Positions 8,348 to 18,407 are shown, counted from the first letter of the stretch. The stretch: DNA of 64,000 nt from Cupriavidus numazuensis (GCF_905397435.1 NZ_CAJPVI010000001.1:344517-408516); one strand, 5' to 3'. The notes: generated by a model from the letters alone, not told the origin. Translations and numbers: made by a program.

Positions 8348-9811
8348 TCACTGCGACGGCGAATTGCTCGCCGTCGCGTTGCTGACCCGCACGTCGGTCC
8401 AGCCGCCGCCGAGCGCCTTGTAGAGCGTGACAGTATCGGCAAGGATCTGTTGGTGGACGGCCAACAAGGACAGTTGCGCGCTCAGCAGCGAACGCTCGGT
8501 CTCGAACACTTCGAGCTGCGACACCACGCCTTCCTTGAGCTGCGCCTCGATCTGCGAGGACACCACGCGCAACTGGTCAACCTGCTGCTGCAACTCGATG
8601 CGCTGCTTCTTGTGCGCGTCGACGTTGACCAGTGCGGTTTCCACCTCTTCGAACGCGTTCATCACGGTGCGGCCGTAATCGCTTTCCACCACCTTGACCT
8701 GCGCCTCAGTCGTCTTGATGCGGGCGCGAACGTTGGGGTCCAGCATCGGCAGCGTGATGCTGGGCGCGAGGCCGAACGTGAAGGATTTCAGCAAGCTGTT
8801 CAGCGCGAAGCTGGCCATGCCGCCGTTCGCGGTCAGGCTGATGCTCGGCAGTTGCGCGAGCCGGGCCTGGCCGACGATGTTGTACGCCGCGAGCACGCGA
8901 TACTCCGCGGCCACGATGTCGGGCCGGCGCGCCAGCAACTGCGACGGCAGGCCCGCCGGCACCGGCGGCGGCTGCACGCGCTCCTGCAGCTTGCCGGGCG
9001 GCACCTTGAGATTGCCGGCAGGGACGCCGACCAGCGTGGCCAGCGCGTTCTCGGTCACGTCACGCGAGCGGCGCAGCTCGATCAGGTCCTTGGTCAGCCG
9101 GTTGATTTCCGCCTGCTGCTGCATCACGCGGATCTTCGGCACCAGCCCGTTCTGGAACATGGCCTGGTACGTGTTGAGGATCTGCCCGTTCTTCTGCACG
9201 GTGCGCGCCTGCTGATCGATCTGCTCGTCGAACTGCAGGATCTGGAAGTAAGCGGTCGAGACATTGGCCGCCAGCGTCAGGTAGCCTGCGCGCCAGTCCG
9301 CTTCGGTGGCGTGGAACTCGGCGGTCTGCGCCTGCACGCCCTTCTCGACCTTGCCCCAGATGTCGATGTCCCAGCTCAACTGGCCGCCCAGGTTGTAGCT
9401 GCGCGCGACCGCCTGGCCGGTGGTCTTGGTGACGTTCGCGTTGGCATTGAGGTCGATCACCGGCAGCTGGCCGGCCTTCGCTTCACCGATCTGCGCCTGC
9501 GCCACGCGGATGCGCGCGGCGAGCACCTTGATGTCGTAGTTGCCGGACAGCGCCTGCGTGATCAGCTTGTTCAGGTACGGGTCCTTGAACCCCTGCCACC
9601 AGTTCGGCTGCACGGTCTCGGCCGGAGATACCGTGATCGACTCCTGCCGCGACCATTCCGTCTTGGCCGGCGTTTCCGGACGCTCGTACACCGGCGGACG
9701 GAAGTCGGCACAGCCGGTGAGCCATCCCGCGCAGGCCGCAGCTGCGACCCAGGCAAAAATGCGGCGCGGCCGCGGAACAGTCAAGGACGATTCGGTAGAG
9801 ACGTTGGGCAC
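8348..9811 (-). CDS. NodT/TolC-type outer-membrane efflux lipoprotein
   Basis: Outer-membrane channel protein of the RND outer-membrane-factor (NodT) family, probably the exit duct of the export system. I chose the GTG at 9811 (487 residues) because GGAAG lies 4-8 bases before it and the resulting signal peptide is compact. An in-frame ATG at 9832 would add seven residues. The lipobox LTGC places the acylated Cys about 33 residues in. The paired helical repeats of the family follow: NWWQGFKDPYLNKLITQAL, an Ala/Gln-rich first coiled coil, LARRPDIVAAEYRVLAAYN in the middle, and the second coiled coil near the end. The gene stops 212 bp upstream of the FHA operon in the same direction. Such channels can also serve RND pumps, but no RND gene is nearby. 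Confidence 0.85.
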   Translation of the reverse strand: MPNVSTESSLTVPRPRRIFAWVAAAACAGWLTGCADFRPPVYERPETPAKTEWSRQESITVSPAETVQPNWWQGFKDPYLNKLITQALSGNYDIKVLAARIRVAQAQIGEAKAGQLPVIDLNANANVTKTTGQAVARSYNLGGQLSWDIDIWGKVEKGVQAQTAEFHATEADWRAGYLTLAANVSTAYFQILQFDEQIDQQARTVQKNGQILNTYQAMFQNGLVPKIRVMQQQAEINRLTKDLIELRRSRDVTENALATLVGVPAGNLKVPPGKLQERVQPPPVPAGLPSQLLARRPDIVAAEYRVLAAYNIVGQARLAQLPSISLTANGGMASFALNSLLKSFTFGLAPSITLPMLDPNVRARIKTTEAQVKVVESDYGRTVMNAFEEVETALVNVDAHKKQRIELQQQVDQLRVVSSQIEAQLKEGVVSQLEVFETERSLLSAQLSLLAVHQQILADTVTLYKALGGGWTDVRVSNATASNSPSQ

Positions 9812-10252
9812 GATGTCTTCCTGCAACCGCATGCACGACGACGCCACCGGAGTGGTGCCGCCCTGCCTTGCGTGTCTGTATTGTGGTTCGCGCTGGCGCG
9901 CACTCCAACCCCGAAATGAGGCCGGCGGTGAGGTTGTGGATGCGCATCGGCAGATGGCGTCCGGTGTTGCTTTCCGGATAACCATTGCACAGGGTGTGCC
10001 AGCGTGGCGCGGTGCGCGCGGTATCGACCGCAAAGCCTTGAAAACAAGCGGCTTTATGCGCAACGGGGAATAGGCGGGGCCATGATGGAACACATTGACA
10101 GCGTGCCCACTGGCGTACGGGAACCAACAGTCGGCCGATCACTGTCGGCTGTTATACGACAGTGCACGACAGTAAATGTGGTGCGACGGGCCACTCCGCA
10201 GGCCGCGCGCGCAAGGACGCGTGGCGGCCAACCGGCCGCCACGCAGCGGGAA
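9812..10252. other. Intergenic region between the outer-membrane channel gene and the first DUF4399 gene
   Basis: 441 bp with no convincing gene. It should hold the promoter of the channel gene and the 3' end of the DUF4399 transcript. The open frame extending the channel gene upstream to 10093 has no signal-peptide logic and is probably not translated. I see no clear promoter consensus or terminator. Confidence 0.5.
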
Positions 10253-10681
10253 TCACTTCACGTAGATGGTGATCTTCTTCGAGTAGATCGGCGGATTGGT
10301 CGGGATGTGCTTGTCGTCGCCCATGATCAACTGCAGCGTGTGCTTGCCGGGTGGCAGCTCGACCATGGTCTCGGTTTCGCCCGCGCCGAAATGCAGGTGA
10401 TTGCGATCGTTCGGGATTTCCTTGTCCATCGGCGGCAGGTCCACGTCGATCAGCAAGTGGTGGTGGCCGGTCTTCGGGTACTTGACGTCCTTTGGCGCCA
10501 CGCCCATGTTGCGCAGGCCGAACCATACCTTGAACGGCTTGCCCGCGGGCAGCACCTGCCCGTTGTTCGGAAAGCCGATGTACAGGTACGCATCCGGCGG
10601 CGCCGGCGTTTCCCCGGCCATGGCCGCGGCTGGCAGCAGGAGGCACGCGCCGAGCAACGTGGCGGCTAGCAGCTTGAACAT
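10253..10681 (-). CDS. Exported DUF4399 protein (copy 2)
   Basis: A 142-residue small secreted protein. The start at 10681 is supported by GAGGGGG upstream and by a clean signal peptide (MFKLLAATLLGACLLLPAAA, cleavage near AMAGE). The mature part is a DUF4399 domain with a His-rich core (GHHHLLIDVDLPPMDKEIP, then NHLHFGAGET) and a C-terminal beta segment (PPGKHTLQLIMGD). Function of the family is not established; the clustered His residues would suit metal binding. It sits 26 bp behind a paralogue, evidently a tandem duplication. Whether it belongs to the export system or is merely adjacent is unclear. Confidence 0.85.
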   Translation of the reverse strand: MFKLLAATLLGACLLLPAAAMAGETPAPPDAYLYIGFPNNGQVLPAGKPFKVWFGLRNMGVAPKDVKYPKTGHHHLLIDVDLPPMDKEIPNDRNHLHFGAGETETMVELPPGKHTLQLIMGDDKHIPTNPPIYSKKITIYVK

Positions 10682-10707
10682 GGTGGATCCCCCTCGCGCT
10701 GGTTCGG

Positions 10708-11133
10708 CTATTTCACCGTGATGGTGATCTTCTTCGAGTAGAGCGGCGGATCGAACGGCACGTGCTTGGCATCGCCGAGCAGCAGTTGCAGCGTGTGCTT
10801 GCCCGGTGGCAGTTCGATGCGCGCATCCGTTTCCCCCGCACCGAAGTGCAGGTGGTTCTTGTCGGAAGGGATTTCCTTGTCCAGCGGCGGCAGATCCGTA
10901 TCGATCAGCAGGTGATGATGGCCGCATTTGGCAGATTCGATGCCCTTGGGACAGACGCCCATATTGCGCAGGCCCATGCGGATCCAGAACTTGCCGCCAG
11001 TGATGACGGCGCCGTCCGGCGGCCAGATGATGTAGACCTCCGCATTCGGCGGCGCCGAAGTCGGCATCGAGACGGATGGCACAACGGCCACGGCCATAGC
11101 CGCCAACAGGCGGAGCAGGAATCGTCTGGACAT
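10708..11133 (-). CDS. Exported DUF4399 protein (copy 1)
   Basis: A 141-residue paralogue of the following gene, first of the two-gene unit. The start at 11133 has GGGAGG upstream and gives a signal peptide (MSRRFLLRLLAAMAVAVVPS, cleavage before about residue 27). The DUF4399 core is conserved (GHHHLLIDTDLPPLDKEIP, NHLHFGAGETDARIELPPGK). Unlike copy 2 it carries two extra cysteines (GVCPKG and SAKCGHH) next to the His cluster, which could form a disulfide or a metal site. The role is unknown. The pair lies between the channel gene and the FGE-like gene of the export locus. Confidence 0.85.
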   Translation of the reverse strand: MSRRFLLRLLAAMAVAVVPSVSMPTSAPPNAEVYIIWPPDGAVITGGKFWIRMGLRNMGVCPKGIESAKCGHHHLLIDTDLPPLDKEIPSDKNHLHFGAGETDARIELPPGKHTLQLLLGDAKHVPFDPPLYSKKITITVK

Positions 11134-11462
11134 ACGCGGCGCCTCCCGGAGAGTGTCCGAATACCCGATCACGTTGTCCCGCAAGCCCGTGGTTCTTCTG
11201 GTTGCTCTTGGCCCAGCGCTCGGCGATTCGGTATTCAGGTTAGAACGGAACTTGGCAAAAAGCGAACTCGCGATGACATCTTCGCATCGACTTTGCGCGA
11301 CCCGCATGCGCTGGGCGCCACAGGCGCCGATGCAAGCACCTCCGGATTCACAATCGCTGTGCTATCTTGAAGCAAGCCGACGTCGCGGCAACACCACAAT
11401 GCGCCCCAGGCGCCGCCACAGCGCGCGCATCGGGCTGGCCGCAGTTCCAACGGGGTCCGAAA
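11134..11462. other. Divergent intergenic region, DUF4399 pair versus FGE-like gene
   Basis: 329 bp without a gene. It must hold promoters in both directions. On the plus strand TGCTATCTT (11360-11368) resembles an extended -10 about 95 bp before the FGE-like start, with no good -35. Nothing else stands out. Confidence 0.35.
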
Positions 11463-12710
<1,248 letters not shown>

Positions 12711-12733
12711 CGTAACGCCTCGCCCTCCAAGCC

Positions 12734-14791
12734 TCACTTCGCGCGCGTGGAGATCTCCACGAGGTCCGCGCTGATGCGGTCCTGCCCGTACTTGTGCGCC
12801 ATCTGCCCAAGCGGCTTTTCCACGGCCTTCAGGTAGTCCTGCCACGACTCCACGTCGGAACGCCGCCCGTCGAACAGCGGCGCCGGCGTGGTCAGCAGCA
12901 CGACCAGCTCCGTGCCGAACGGGCGCGAGATCACCCACTCGCCGCCATCGCCGATCGTTGCGCTATAGCTGGCCGGCGCCTGGTGCGCCTGCACGCGCGT
13001 GCTCGGCACAAGGTGGGCCACGTTGCCGTCCGCGGCAAAATAGTCGACGTAGACGTAGGAGTCCTGCGCGGGCGTACGCAGTTCCAGCACCAGTGGCGCG
13101 CCCTCGGTGAGCTGCGTGCGGTTGCCACGTGTGCGCAACGACGATGCGGCGGCGCCTTCACGGCGGCCGGACCAGTACGGCGCAATCAAGCGTGCGATAT
13201 CGCACTTGTCAGCACTTAGCGGTTGCGTGTCCACGTCCAGCGTTTTCACGCCCGGCAGCGCGTTGAGCTGCTCGCGCAGGCCCGAGACGCCCACACTCTC
13301 GGCCAGGTAGCCACGCACGCGCACCCTGCCGTTCTCCGGCGAATTCGCGACCAGCAGCGAACATGGCACGGCGGCCACGACGCGCAGCACGGCAGGCATG
13401 GAAAACACCTCGGCCTGCGGCCGGGCAGCGACCGGCGGTGCGGCAGGTGCTTCGGAAGCCGTCGATGCAGGCGGCGTCGATGGCGTGGCCGGTGCACTGT
13501 CCGCCTGCGCCACGACGGGCGGTGTCGGCGCCGTTCGACTGGTACGCCATGCGTAGTAGCCCACCGCCGACACGCCAACGACTGCCGCCACGGCTGCGCC
13601 TGCCAGCAGCGCCGGCCGCCGTCGCGCCGACGCCGCCGACCCCGTGCTCATGCCTGCCAGGAAACGTTCGACGGTCGGCGTGCGCGTCTCGCGGTCCAGC
13701 GACAGCGCCTCGCGCAATGTCTTCCACTGCGTGCGCGCCAGCTCTTTTGGCTGCACAGGTTTCAGTCCCGCCGCGCGCGCCTGGTTCGCCGACATGCGTT
13801 CGTACGGATGCCGCCCCGTCAGCAGTTCATACGTCACGCAGGCCAGAGCATAGATGTCATCGCGCGGATCGGGCTCGCGGTGCTCGAACATCTCGGGGCT
13901 CGCATAGGCCGGCGTCATGCCGCCGAGCGAGCCCGGATCGAACACGGTCTTGTCCGATTCATCCGCCGGGGGCAGGAAGCCGCGCGCGATGCCGAAGTCG
14001 ATCACCTTGACTTCGTTGCTGTCGGTCAGGAAGACGTTGGCGGGCTTGAAGTCGCAGTGCACGAAGCCTCGCTCGTGCGCATACGCGAGCGCATGGCCCA
14101 TGCCCGCGACGATGGGCATGACCCGGGTCATCGGCATGCCGTTGAAGCCGGGGGCCTTGAGGACCTGGCTGAGCGGCTTGCCGGACAGGTATTCCATGGT
14201 GAGGAAAACCACCGGACCATCGCGGTCGAAATCGTAGACCGTGACGATATTCCGGTGCGCCAGCGTCTGCGCCTTGCGCGCTTCGCGCTGCAGCGCGATC
14301 AGCGACTTGGGGTGGCCGCTGAACTGCAGGTTGAGCACCTTGATCGCGATATACGGCTTGCGGTCCGAAGCCTCGAGCTTGCGCAGGTCGAGTGCCTTGT
14401 ACACCGTGCCCATGCCGCCCACGCCGAGGCACTCTTCCAGCACGAAGCGTCCGTTCAGCGTGTCGCCGACGCCCTTCGGCCGCGACGCGGGTGGCACCGT
14501 GCCGACGGCCGGTGACGTGGCATAGAGCGAGCCCGTCACGGGACCTTCCATGCGCGTGGATTCGCCCGCCGGATCGAACTGCGTCGTACCGCTGCGTTCG
14601 ATGCGGCGCATGACTTCGGCATAGACCGCGGGCGGGAACGGGAAGCGCGTGTTTTCTTCGATGATCACGCGTGCGAGCTGGCTTGGCGTGGTGCGCTCGT
14701 GCGCCAGCGCCATATCGAACGACGCAACAAACTCGTCGTCGGACAGTCCGCCGTTCTGGAACTTCCGAATCAGGTCTTTGACACTGGCCAC
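12734..14791 (-). CDS. Membrane Ser/Thr protein kinase (PknB/Hanks type) with C-terminal DUF4384-like domain
   Basis: A 685-residue kinase with a GTG start. A short N-terminal region of about 110 residues precedes the kinase domain (about 112-390). Visible motifs: glycine loop GVGGMGTVYKA, catalytic loop HCDFKPANV, DFGIARG, and APE-equivalent YASPEMFE. The Lys of AIKVLNL and the catalytic Asp and Asn are present, so it should be active. The activation segment carries DKTVFDPGS, which resembles Thr sites in the FHA protein linker. A membrane helix (about 397-418) is followed by a Pro/Ala linker and a probably periplasmic part with a DUF4384-like segment (LVLELRTPAQDSYVYVDYF). With the FHA protein it forms a plausible phospho-signalling pair controlling export; that link is inference. 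Confidence 0.9.
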   Translation of the reverse strand: MASVKDLIRKFQNGGLSDDEFVASFDMALAHERTTPSQLARVIIEENTRFPFPPAVYAEVMRRIERSGTTQFDPAGESTRMEGPVTGSLYATSPAVGTVPPASRPKGVGDTLNGRFVLEECLGVGGMGTVYKALDLRKLEASDRKPYIAIKVLNLQFSGHPKSLIALQREARKAQTLAHRNIVTVYDFDRDGPVVFLTMEYLSGKPLSQVLKAPGFNGMPMTRVMPIVAGMGHALAYAHERGFVHCDFKPANVFLTDSNEVKVIDFGIARGFLPPADESDKTVFDPGSLGGMTPAYASPEMFEHREPDPRDDIYALACVTYELLTGRHPYERMSANQARAAGLKPVQPKELARTQWKTLREALSLDRETRTPTVERFLAGMSTGSAASARRRPALLAGAAVAAVVGVSAVGYYAWRTSRTAPTPPVVAQADSAPATPSTPPASTASEAPAAPPVAARPQAEVFSMPAVLRVVAAVPCSLLVANSPENGRVRVRGYLAESVGVSGLREQLNALPGVKTLDVDTQPLSADKCDIARLIAPYWSGRREGAAASSLRTRGNRTQLTEGAPLVLELRTPAQDSYVYVDYFAADGNVAHLVPSTRVQAHQAPASYSATIGDGGEWVISRPFGTELVVLLTTPAPLFDGRRSDVESWQDYLKAVEKPLGQMAHKYGQDRISADLVEISTRAK

Positions 14792-15287
14792 CGGCGTTGC
14801 CCCGAAGTCGATGCAAGCGGAACGCCCTCACGCAAGCGCACCGTCCACGATGGATACTAGTGCGCACTCTTGGCATCCGCAAACCGAGCGTACCCGCGGC
14901 GCGGCGCGCTTGCCACCTTGCAAGCGCATGGGTCACTTGCCGTCGGACCGCTGTTGGAATACGCCCAACAGCGAACACCCGTCTGTTGGTGAATCCCAGT
15001 CACTTTCGTGAATGCAGGTCGGCTGATCGCGCGTTGCGGGATGGCCGGTTTTTCCCGCAAACCCGCATGGCAACTAGCTCTCACTCATCCCACGCGTCAA
15101 ACCCCGCAAAACTGGCATGACTCCTGCGTTTTTATGCCTCCCGGTCGACGCATTGCGCTTCGACCGGATCGTTGCGCGGCGCTAGTCGCAGCGCGTGGCG
15201 TTGCGTCCCGGCAGGGCCGCAACGTGCACCTATACTGAATCGGCGTTGCTGCCACGCGGCCGCGGCGCCCCCTGACCGGAGAACACC
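14792..15287. other. Intergenic region between the kinase and the double-glycine peptide gene
   Basis: 496 bp without a protein gene. On the plus strand it holds a sigma-54-like site at 15113-15127 and an inverted repeat in the presumed leader (arms CCGGTCGA, 15141-15148, and TCGACCGG, 15160-15167). A TATACT at 15231-15236 could serve as an alternative -10. The kinase promoter should also lie here but is not evident. Confidence 0.5.
15113..15127 (+). promoter_or_regulatory. Candidate sigma-54 promoter of the 15288 peptide gene
   Basis: TGGCATGACTCCTGC: the GG (-24) and GC (-12) dinucleotides are separated by exactly 10 bases, and TGGCA is intact. A start would fall near 15139, leaving a leader of about 150 nt. 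A similar site precedes the peptide pair at 24509. No enhancer-binding activator gene is in the window. Confidence 0.45.
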
Positions 15288-15512
15288 ATGGCAGTGATCG
15301 TCATCAAGGACCTCAGTGAAAGCATCGACCTGGACAGGGATGCCATGACCGCCATTCTCGGCGGCAGCCGCAGCGGCGGCGCGGCGGGCCGTGGCTGGCA
15401 CGGAATCCGGCAGCGCGGACCATCGCGGCTCGTCACCTATCCGCAAGGCTGGCCGACCAATCCGCATGTCAGGCCGCTGGAGCGCATCGAAGGCAAGTTG
15501 CCCCGCAAGTGA
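15288..15512 (+). CDS. Double-glycine leader precursor peptide, basic core
   Basis: A 74-residue precursor with a good ribosome site (CGGAGAA) before the ATG. The leader is 26 residues: hydrophobic start MAVIVI, then DLDRDAMTAILGG. The hydrophobic positions and the final GG fit the C39-peptidase leader type, and its second half closely matches the leaders at 24509 and 24815. Cleavage after GG would free a 48-residue basic peptide (starting SRSGGAAGRGW, ending GKLPRK) without cysteine, rich in Arg, Gly and Pro. No modification enzyme is adjacent, so an unmodified exported peptide (bacteriocin or signal) is the simplest reading. It lies beside the kinase of the export locus. I do not recognise the core. 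Confidence 0.75.
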   Translation: MAVIVIKDLSESIDLDRDAMTAILGGSRSGGAAGRGWHGIRQRGPSRLVTYPQGWPTNPHVRPLERIEGKLPRK

Positions 15513-15528
15513 CCGCCCCAAAAGAGAA

Positions 15529-15551
15529 AGCCCGCCATGGCCTGGCGGGCT
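15529..15551 (+). terminator. Hairpin after the double-glycine peptide gene
   Basis: Perfect 9-bp stem (AGCCCGCCA with TGGCGGGCT, 5-base loop) 17 bp after the stop codon. There is no T tract, so it may stabilise the transcript end rather than terminate on its own. Confidence 0.5.
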
Positions 15552-16324
15552 GGTTGCGGACGGCCCCGGACCTTCTGGGTCAACGCCATCAGCAGTTCGG
15601 TCATTCCATGTCAAGCAGGTTTCCCATGATTCCGCCCATGACGCGGACGTCCCACCGGACCACCCGGAGAGTCGCAGGAATTCTGGCAGTGACGACAATG
15701 ACCGCAATGCTCACAGCGAGCAGTGATGCAATATCGCTGTAGAAGGCCAGTACGGGAACTTTATTGTCCGCCCCGGGCGAGCAATCCAGTGCTCGCGCCT
15801 TGAGTATAGGATGGCCCCTCGGGCTTTCAACCCGGAATTGGCAATCGCCGGCCCCGAGTGCCAGAGCCGGCGCCCAGGTGCCGGCTTCCTGACATATCTG
15901 GTTACTTTTTCGCACCGCAACAATTCTCAACGGTTCTGCTATAATCCGCGCCGTGAGTTTCGCAACTGTGAGTTCCGCCACCCGCCAGGCACTTCCCGCC
16001 AAGGCGATTCCGCTGCCCTCCCAAGCTCTGTTTCTCCGCACTGACCGCGTTTGTATTGCTGTGTCAGTTGCCGACAGAACGCACCGCTCACCGACGTAGC
16101 CTCGTCTCCGATCCTGTTGAACAGCCTGAATTGAGCTGTTTGCCTGCCAGGGACCATGTGGCTGGCCTTTGCGCCTGCCGACACCCTGCCTGCCGCCGTA
16201 CTGTCAGCTGAGTCTGTCGTAACGGCCTCACCGATTGGCGCCGAAGCCTTTTTTAAGACTTTGCACTGCGCCCACCCCTATTTTTGCTTTGCCAGGGGTG
16301 CCATGCATTTTTGATCCTTACGAC
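15552..16324. other. Gene-poor stretch and long leader upstream of the first DEAD-box gene
   Basis: About 770 bp. From 15952 on it is probably the 5' untranslated leader of the helicase mRNA (about 370 nt). A 44-codon frame at 15608-15742 has a signal-peptide-like hydrophobic stretch but no ribosome site, and I do not call it. A TTG-initiated extension of the helicase frame (16235) is also not supported. Confidence 0.45.
15937..15945 (+). promoter_or_regulatory. Extended -10 promoter of the DEAD-box helicase gene
   Basis: TGCTATAAT is a perfect extended -10 element (TGnTATAAT). The -35 region is poor, as is usual for this class. Transcription would begin near 15952, about 370 nt before the ATG. 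Confidence 0.6.
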
Positions 16325-18229
16325 ATGACCCAGCACGACACTCGTGCGGAGCAAGCTATTGCCTCCGCCACCGACGCTTCGATCACTTCCGCTGTCCAGA
16401 GCCCGCTCGACAAGCTCGACGCCATGCTCAACCCCGAGCAAGTGACCGAAACCGTCGCGGCAGAGGAAGTCACCAACGGCTTTGCCACGCTTGGCCTGGA
16501 TGCGGCCATCCTGCGTGCGCTCTCCGAACTGAACTACAACAACCCGACGCCCGTCCAGGCGCAGGCCATTCCCGCCTTCCTGGCCGGCCGCGACCTGCTG
16601 GTGTCGAGCCAGACCGGCTCGGGCAAGACGGCGGCGTTCATGCTGCCGGCTATCCAGCGCATCAGCGAAAAGCCCGCAACGAACCGCCCGACCGAACCGG
16701 CCAAGCGCATGAAGGGCAAGCGTCCCCGTCCGTCGCCGGCACAGCCGTCGCTGCTGGTGCTGACGCCGACGCGCGAACTAGCGCTGCAGGTGACCGAAGC
16801 CGCTGCCAAGTATGGCCGCAACCTGCGCCGCATCGTTTGCGCGAGCATCCTGGGCGGCATGCCCTACCCCAAGCAGCTGGCCGCGCTGTCCAAGATGCCT
16901 GACATCCTGGTCGCCACGCCGGGCCGCCTGCTCGACCATATCTCGGCCGGCCGCATCGACCTGTCCGCGCTGGACATGCTGGTGTTCGACGAAGCCGACC
17001 GCATGCTCGACATGGGCTTTGCCGATGACATCGACGCGATCGTCGACGCCACCCCGGCGAGCCGCCAGACGCTGATGTTCTCGGCCACGCTGGACGCACG
17101 TATCGCCCAGCTCGCCTCGCGCCAGCTCAAGGATCCGCAGCGCATTGAAATCGCCGCGGCCCGCGCCGACCAGAGCCACATCGAGCAGCGCCTGCACTTC
17201 ACCGACGACATGTCGCACAAGGAACGCCTGCTGGACCACCTGCTGCGCGATTCGTCGCTCAAGCAGGCCATCGTCTTCACGGCCACCAAGCGCGATGCCG
17301 ACTCGCTGGCCGAGCGCCTGTCCGACACCGGCTTTGCCGCTGGCGCCCTGCACGGCGACATGACCCAGGGCGCGCGTAACCGCACCCTGACCGCCCTGCG
17401 CCGCGGCAACCTGCGCGTGCTGGTCGCGACCGATGTGGCCGCGCGCGGCATCGACGTACCCGACATCACCCACGTGGTGAACTTCGACCTGCCCAAGCAG
17501 GCCGAGGACTACGTGCACCGTATCGGCCGTACCGGCCGCGCCGGCCGCTCGGGCGTCGCGATCAACCTGGTGAACCACAACGACACGTTCCAGTGGAAGC
17601 GCATCGAGCGCTTCACGAACCAGCGCATCGACGCTTCGGTGATCGAAGGCCTGGAACCGCGCCGCTCGCCCAAGCCGCGTTCGAACTTCGGCGGCAAGCC
17701 GGGCGGCCGTGGCAACGGCGGCGGCGGCTACCGTGGCGGTGAGCGCAGCTTCGGCGACCGCAACTTCGGTGACCGCAAGTTCGGCGGCGAAAGCCGTGGT
17801 TTCGGTAACCGTGGCAACCAGGAAGGTGGTCGCAGCTTCGCTGATGACAATCGTGGTTTCGGCAACCGCGAAGGCGGTGGCTACCGTGGCGGCGAGCAAC
17901 GCAGCTTCGGCGACCGCGGCGAGCGCAACTTCGGTGGCGAGCGCAAGTTCGGCGGCGACAACCGCGGCTTCGGCCAGCGCGCCACCCCGGAAGGCGGCCG
18001 CAGCTTCGGTGACGACAACCGTGGTTTCGGCAACCGCGAAGGTGGTGGCTACCGTGGCGGCGAGCAACGCAGCTTCGGCGACCGCAGCTTTGGTGATCGC
18101 AAGTTCGGCGGCGAAAGCCGTAGCTTCGGTGATCGCGGCGGCCGTGAGGGTGGTCGCAGCTTCGGCAACCGTGAAGGCGGCTTTGGCGGCCAACGTAATG
18201 GCAACAGCCGTTCGCGCTTCGAGCGTTAA
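16325..18229 (+). CDS. rhlE: DEAD-box RNA helicase, RhlE type, with long RGG-like repetitive tail
   Basis: ATP-dependent RNA helicase of 634 residues from the ATG at 16325, acting in ribosome assembly or RNA turnover. Motifs in order: Q motif (TPVQAQAIP), SQTGSGKT, PTRELALQ, TPGRLLDH, DEAD in MLVFDEADRMLDMGF, SAT, and C-terminal ATDVAARGID and HRIGRTGRAGR. The core ends near residue 445. A short insert (PAKRMKGKRPRPSP) follows motif I. The last 170 residues are an RGG/FGD-type disordered tail built from repeats such as RSFGDR, KFGGE and GFGNREGGGYRGGEQ, typical of RNA-binding extensions. The leader of about 370 nt suggests post-transcriptional control, as in cold-induced helicase genes. A strong terminator follows. 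Confidence 0.92.
   Translation: MTQHDTRAEQAIASATDASITSAVQSPLDKLDAMLNPEQVTETVAAEEVTNGFATLGLDAAILRALSELNYNNPTPVQAQAIPAFLAGRDLLVSSQTGSGKTAAFMLPAIQRISEKPATNRPTEPAKRMKGKRPRPSPAQPSLLVLTPTRELALQVTEAAAKYGRNLRRIVCASILGGMPYPKQLAALSKMPDILVATPGRLLDHISAGRIDLSALDMLVFDEADRMLDMGFADDIDAIVDATPASRQTLMFSATLDARIAQLASRQLKDPQRIEIAAARADQSHIEQRLHFTDDMSHKERLLDHLLRDSSLKQAIVFTATKRDADSLAERLSDTGFAAGALHGDMTQGARNRTLTALRRGNLRVLVATDVAARGIDVPDITHVVNFDLPKQAEDYVHRIGRTGRAGRSGVAINLVNHNDTFQWKRIERFTNQRIDASVIEGLEPRRSPKPRSNFGGKPGGRGNGGGGYRGGERSFGDRNFGDRKFGGESRGFGNRGNQEGGRSFADDNRGFGNREGGGYRGGEQRSFGDRGERNFGGERKFGGDNRGFGQRATPEGGRSFGDDNRGFGNREGGGYRGGEQRSFGDRSFGDRKFGGESRSFGDRGGREGGRSFGNREGGFGGQRNGNSRSRFER
17715..18200 (+). repeat. Intragenic repeats encoding the Gly/Arg/Phe tail
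   Basis: Imperfect direct repeats within the helicase gene. The block encoding GFGNREGGGYRGGEQ occurs twice (near 17860 and 18030) and FGDRKFGGESR-type units recur, giving long near-identical DNA stretches that could recombine and vary tail length. Confidence 0.75.
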
Positions 18230-18266
18230 TGCACTTATGGCGCTGCGCGCGCCGTTCGTGTAATGG

Positions 18267-18296
18267 AGAGCACCCTGCGGGGTGCTCTTTTTTTTT
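18267..18296 (+). terminator. Rho-independent terminator of the helicase gene
   Basis: 9-bp stem AGAGCACCC with GGGTGCTCT, 4-base loop, followed by a run of nine T. It starts 38 bp after the stop codon. Confidence 0.92.
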
Positions 18297-18326
18297 GGTT
18301 CTCTGCTGGATTGCGCGGCTGTCGTG

Positions 18327-18407
18327 CTTGGCGGGCGCCGCTGTTTCGCCGGCGTAGCCGGCGAGTCACTTTTTGTCCGAGCGACAAAAAGTAACCAAAA
18401 AGCGCGT
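18327..18407 (+). repeat. Left arm of an 80-bp inverted repeat
   Basis: About 80 bp matching the reverse complement of 18964-19041 with only single-base length differences in A/T runs. Each arm itself contains two hairpins: CGCCGGC/GCCGGCG, and ACTTTTTGTC paired with GACAAAAAGT. The arms bound a 556-bp non-coding interior. Confidence 0.85.

Noticed and set aside
12734..14830. Sigma-54-like GGGCG...TTGCA site before the kinase gene (14812-14826)
   Set aside because: It would place the transcript start only about 10 bases before the GTG, too close for a ribosome site.
15608..15742. 44-codon plus-strand frame with signal-peptide-like start
   Set aside because: No ribosome site and no conservation evidence; kept only as a note in the intergenic entry.
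15601..16041. 146-codon minus-strand frame with a hydrophobic stretch
   Set aside because: No ribosome site or family, and it covers the helicase promoter; probably chance.
17715..18200. CRISPR-like repeats
   Set aside because: The repeats are in frame, imperfect and encode the helicase tail; no regular repeat-spacer structure occurs anywhere in the window.
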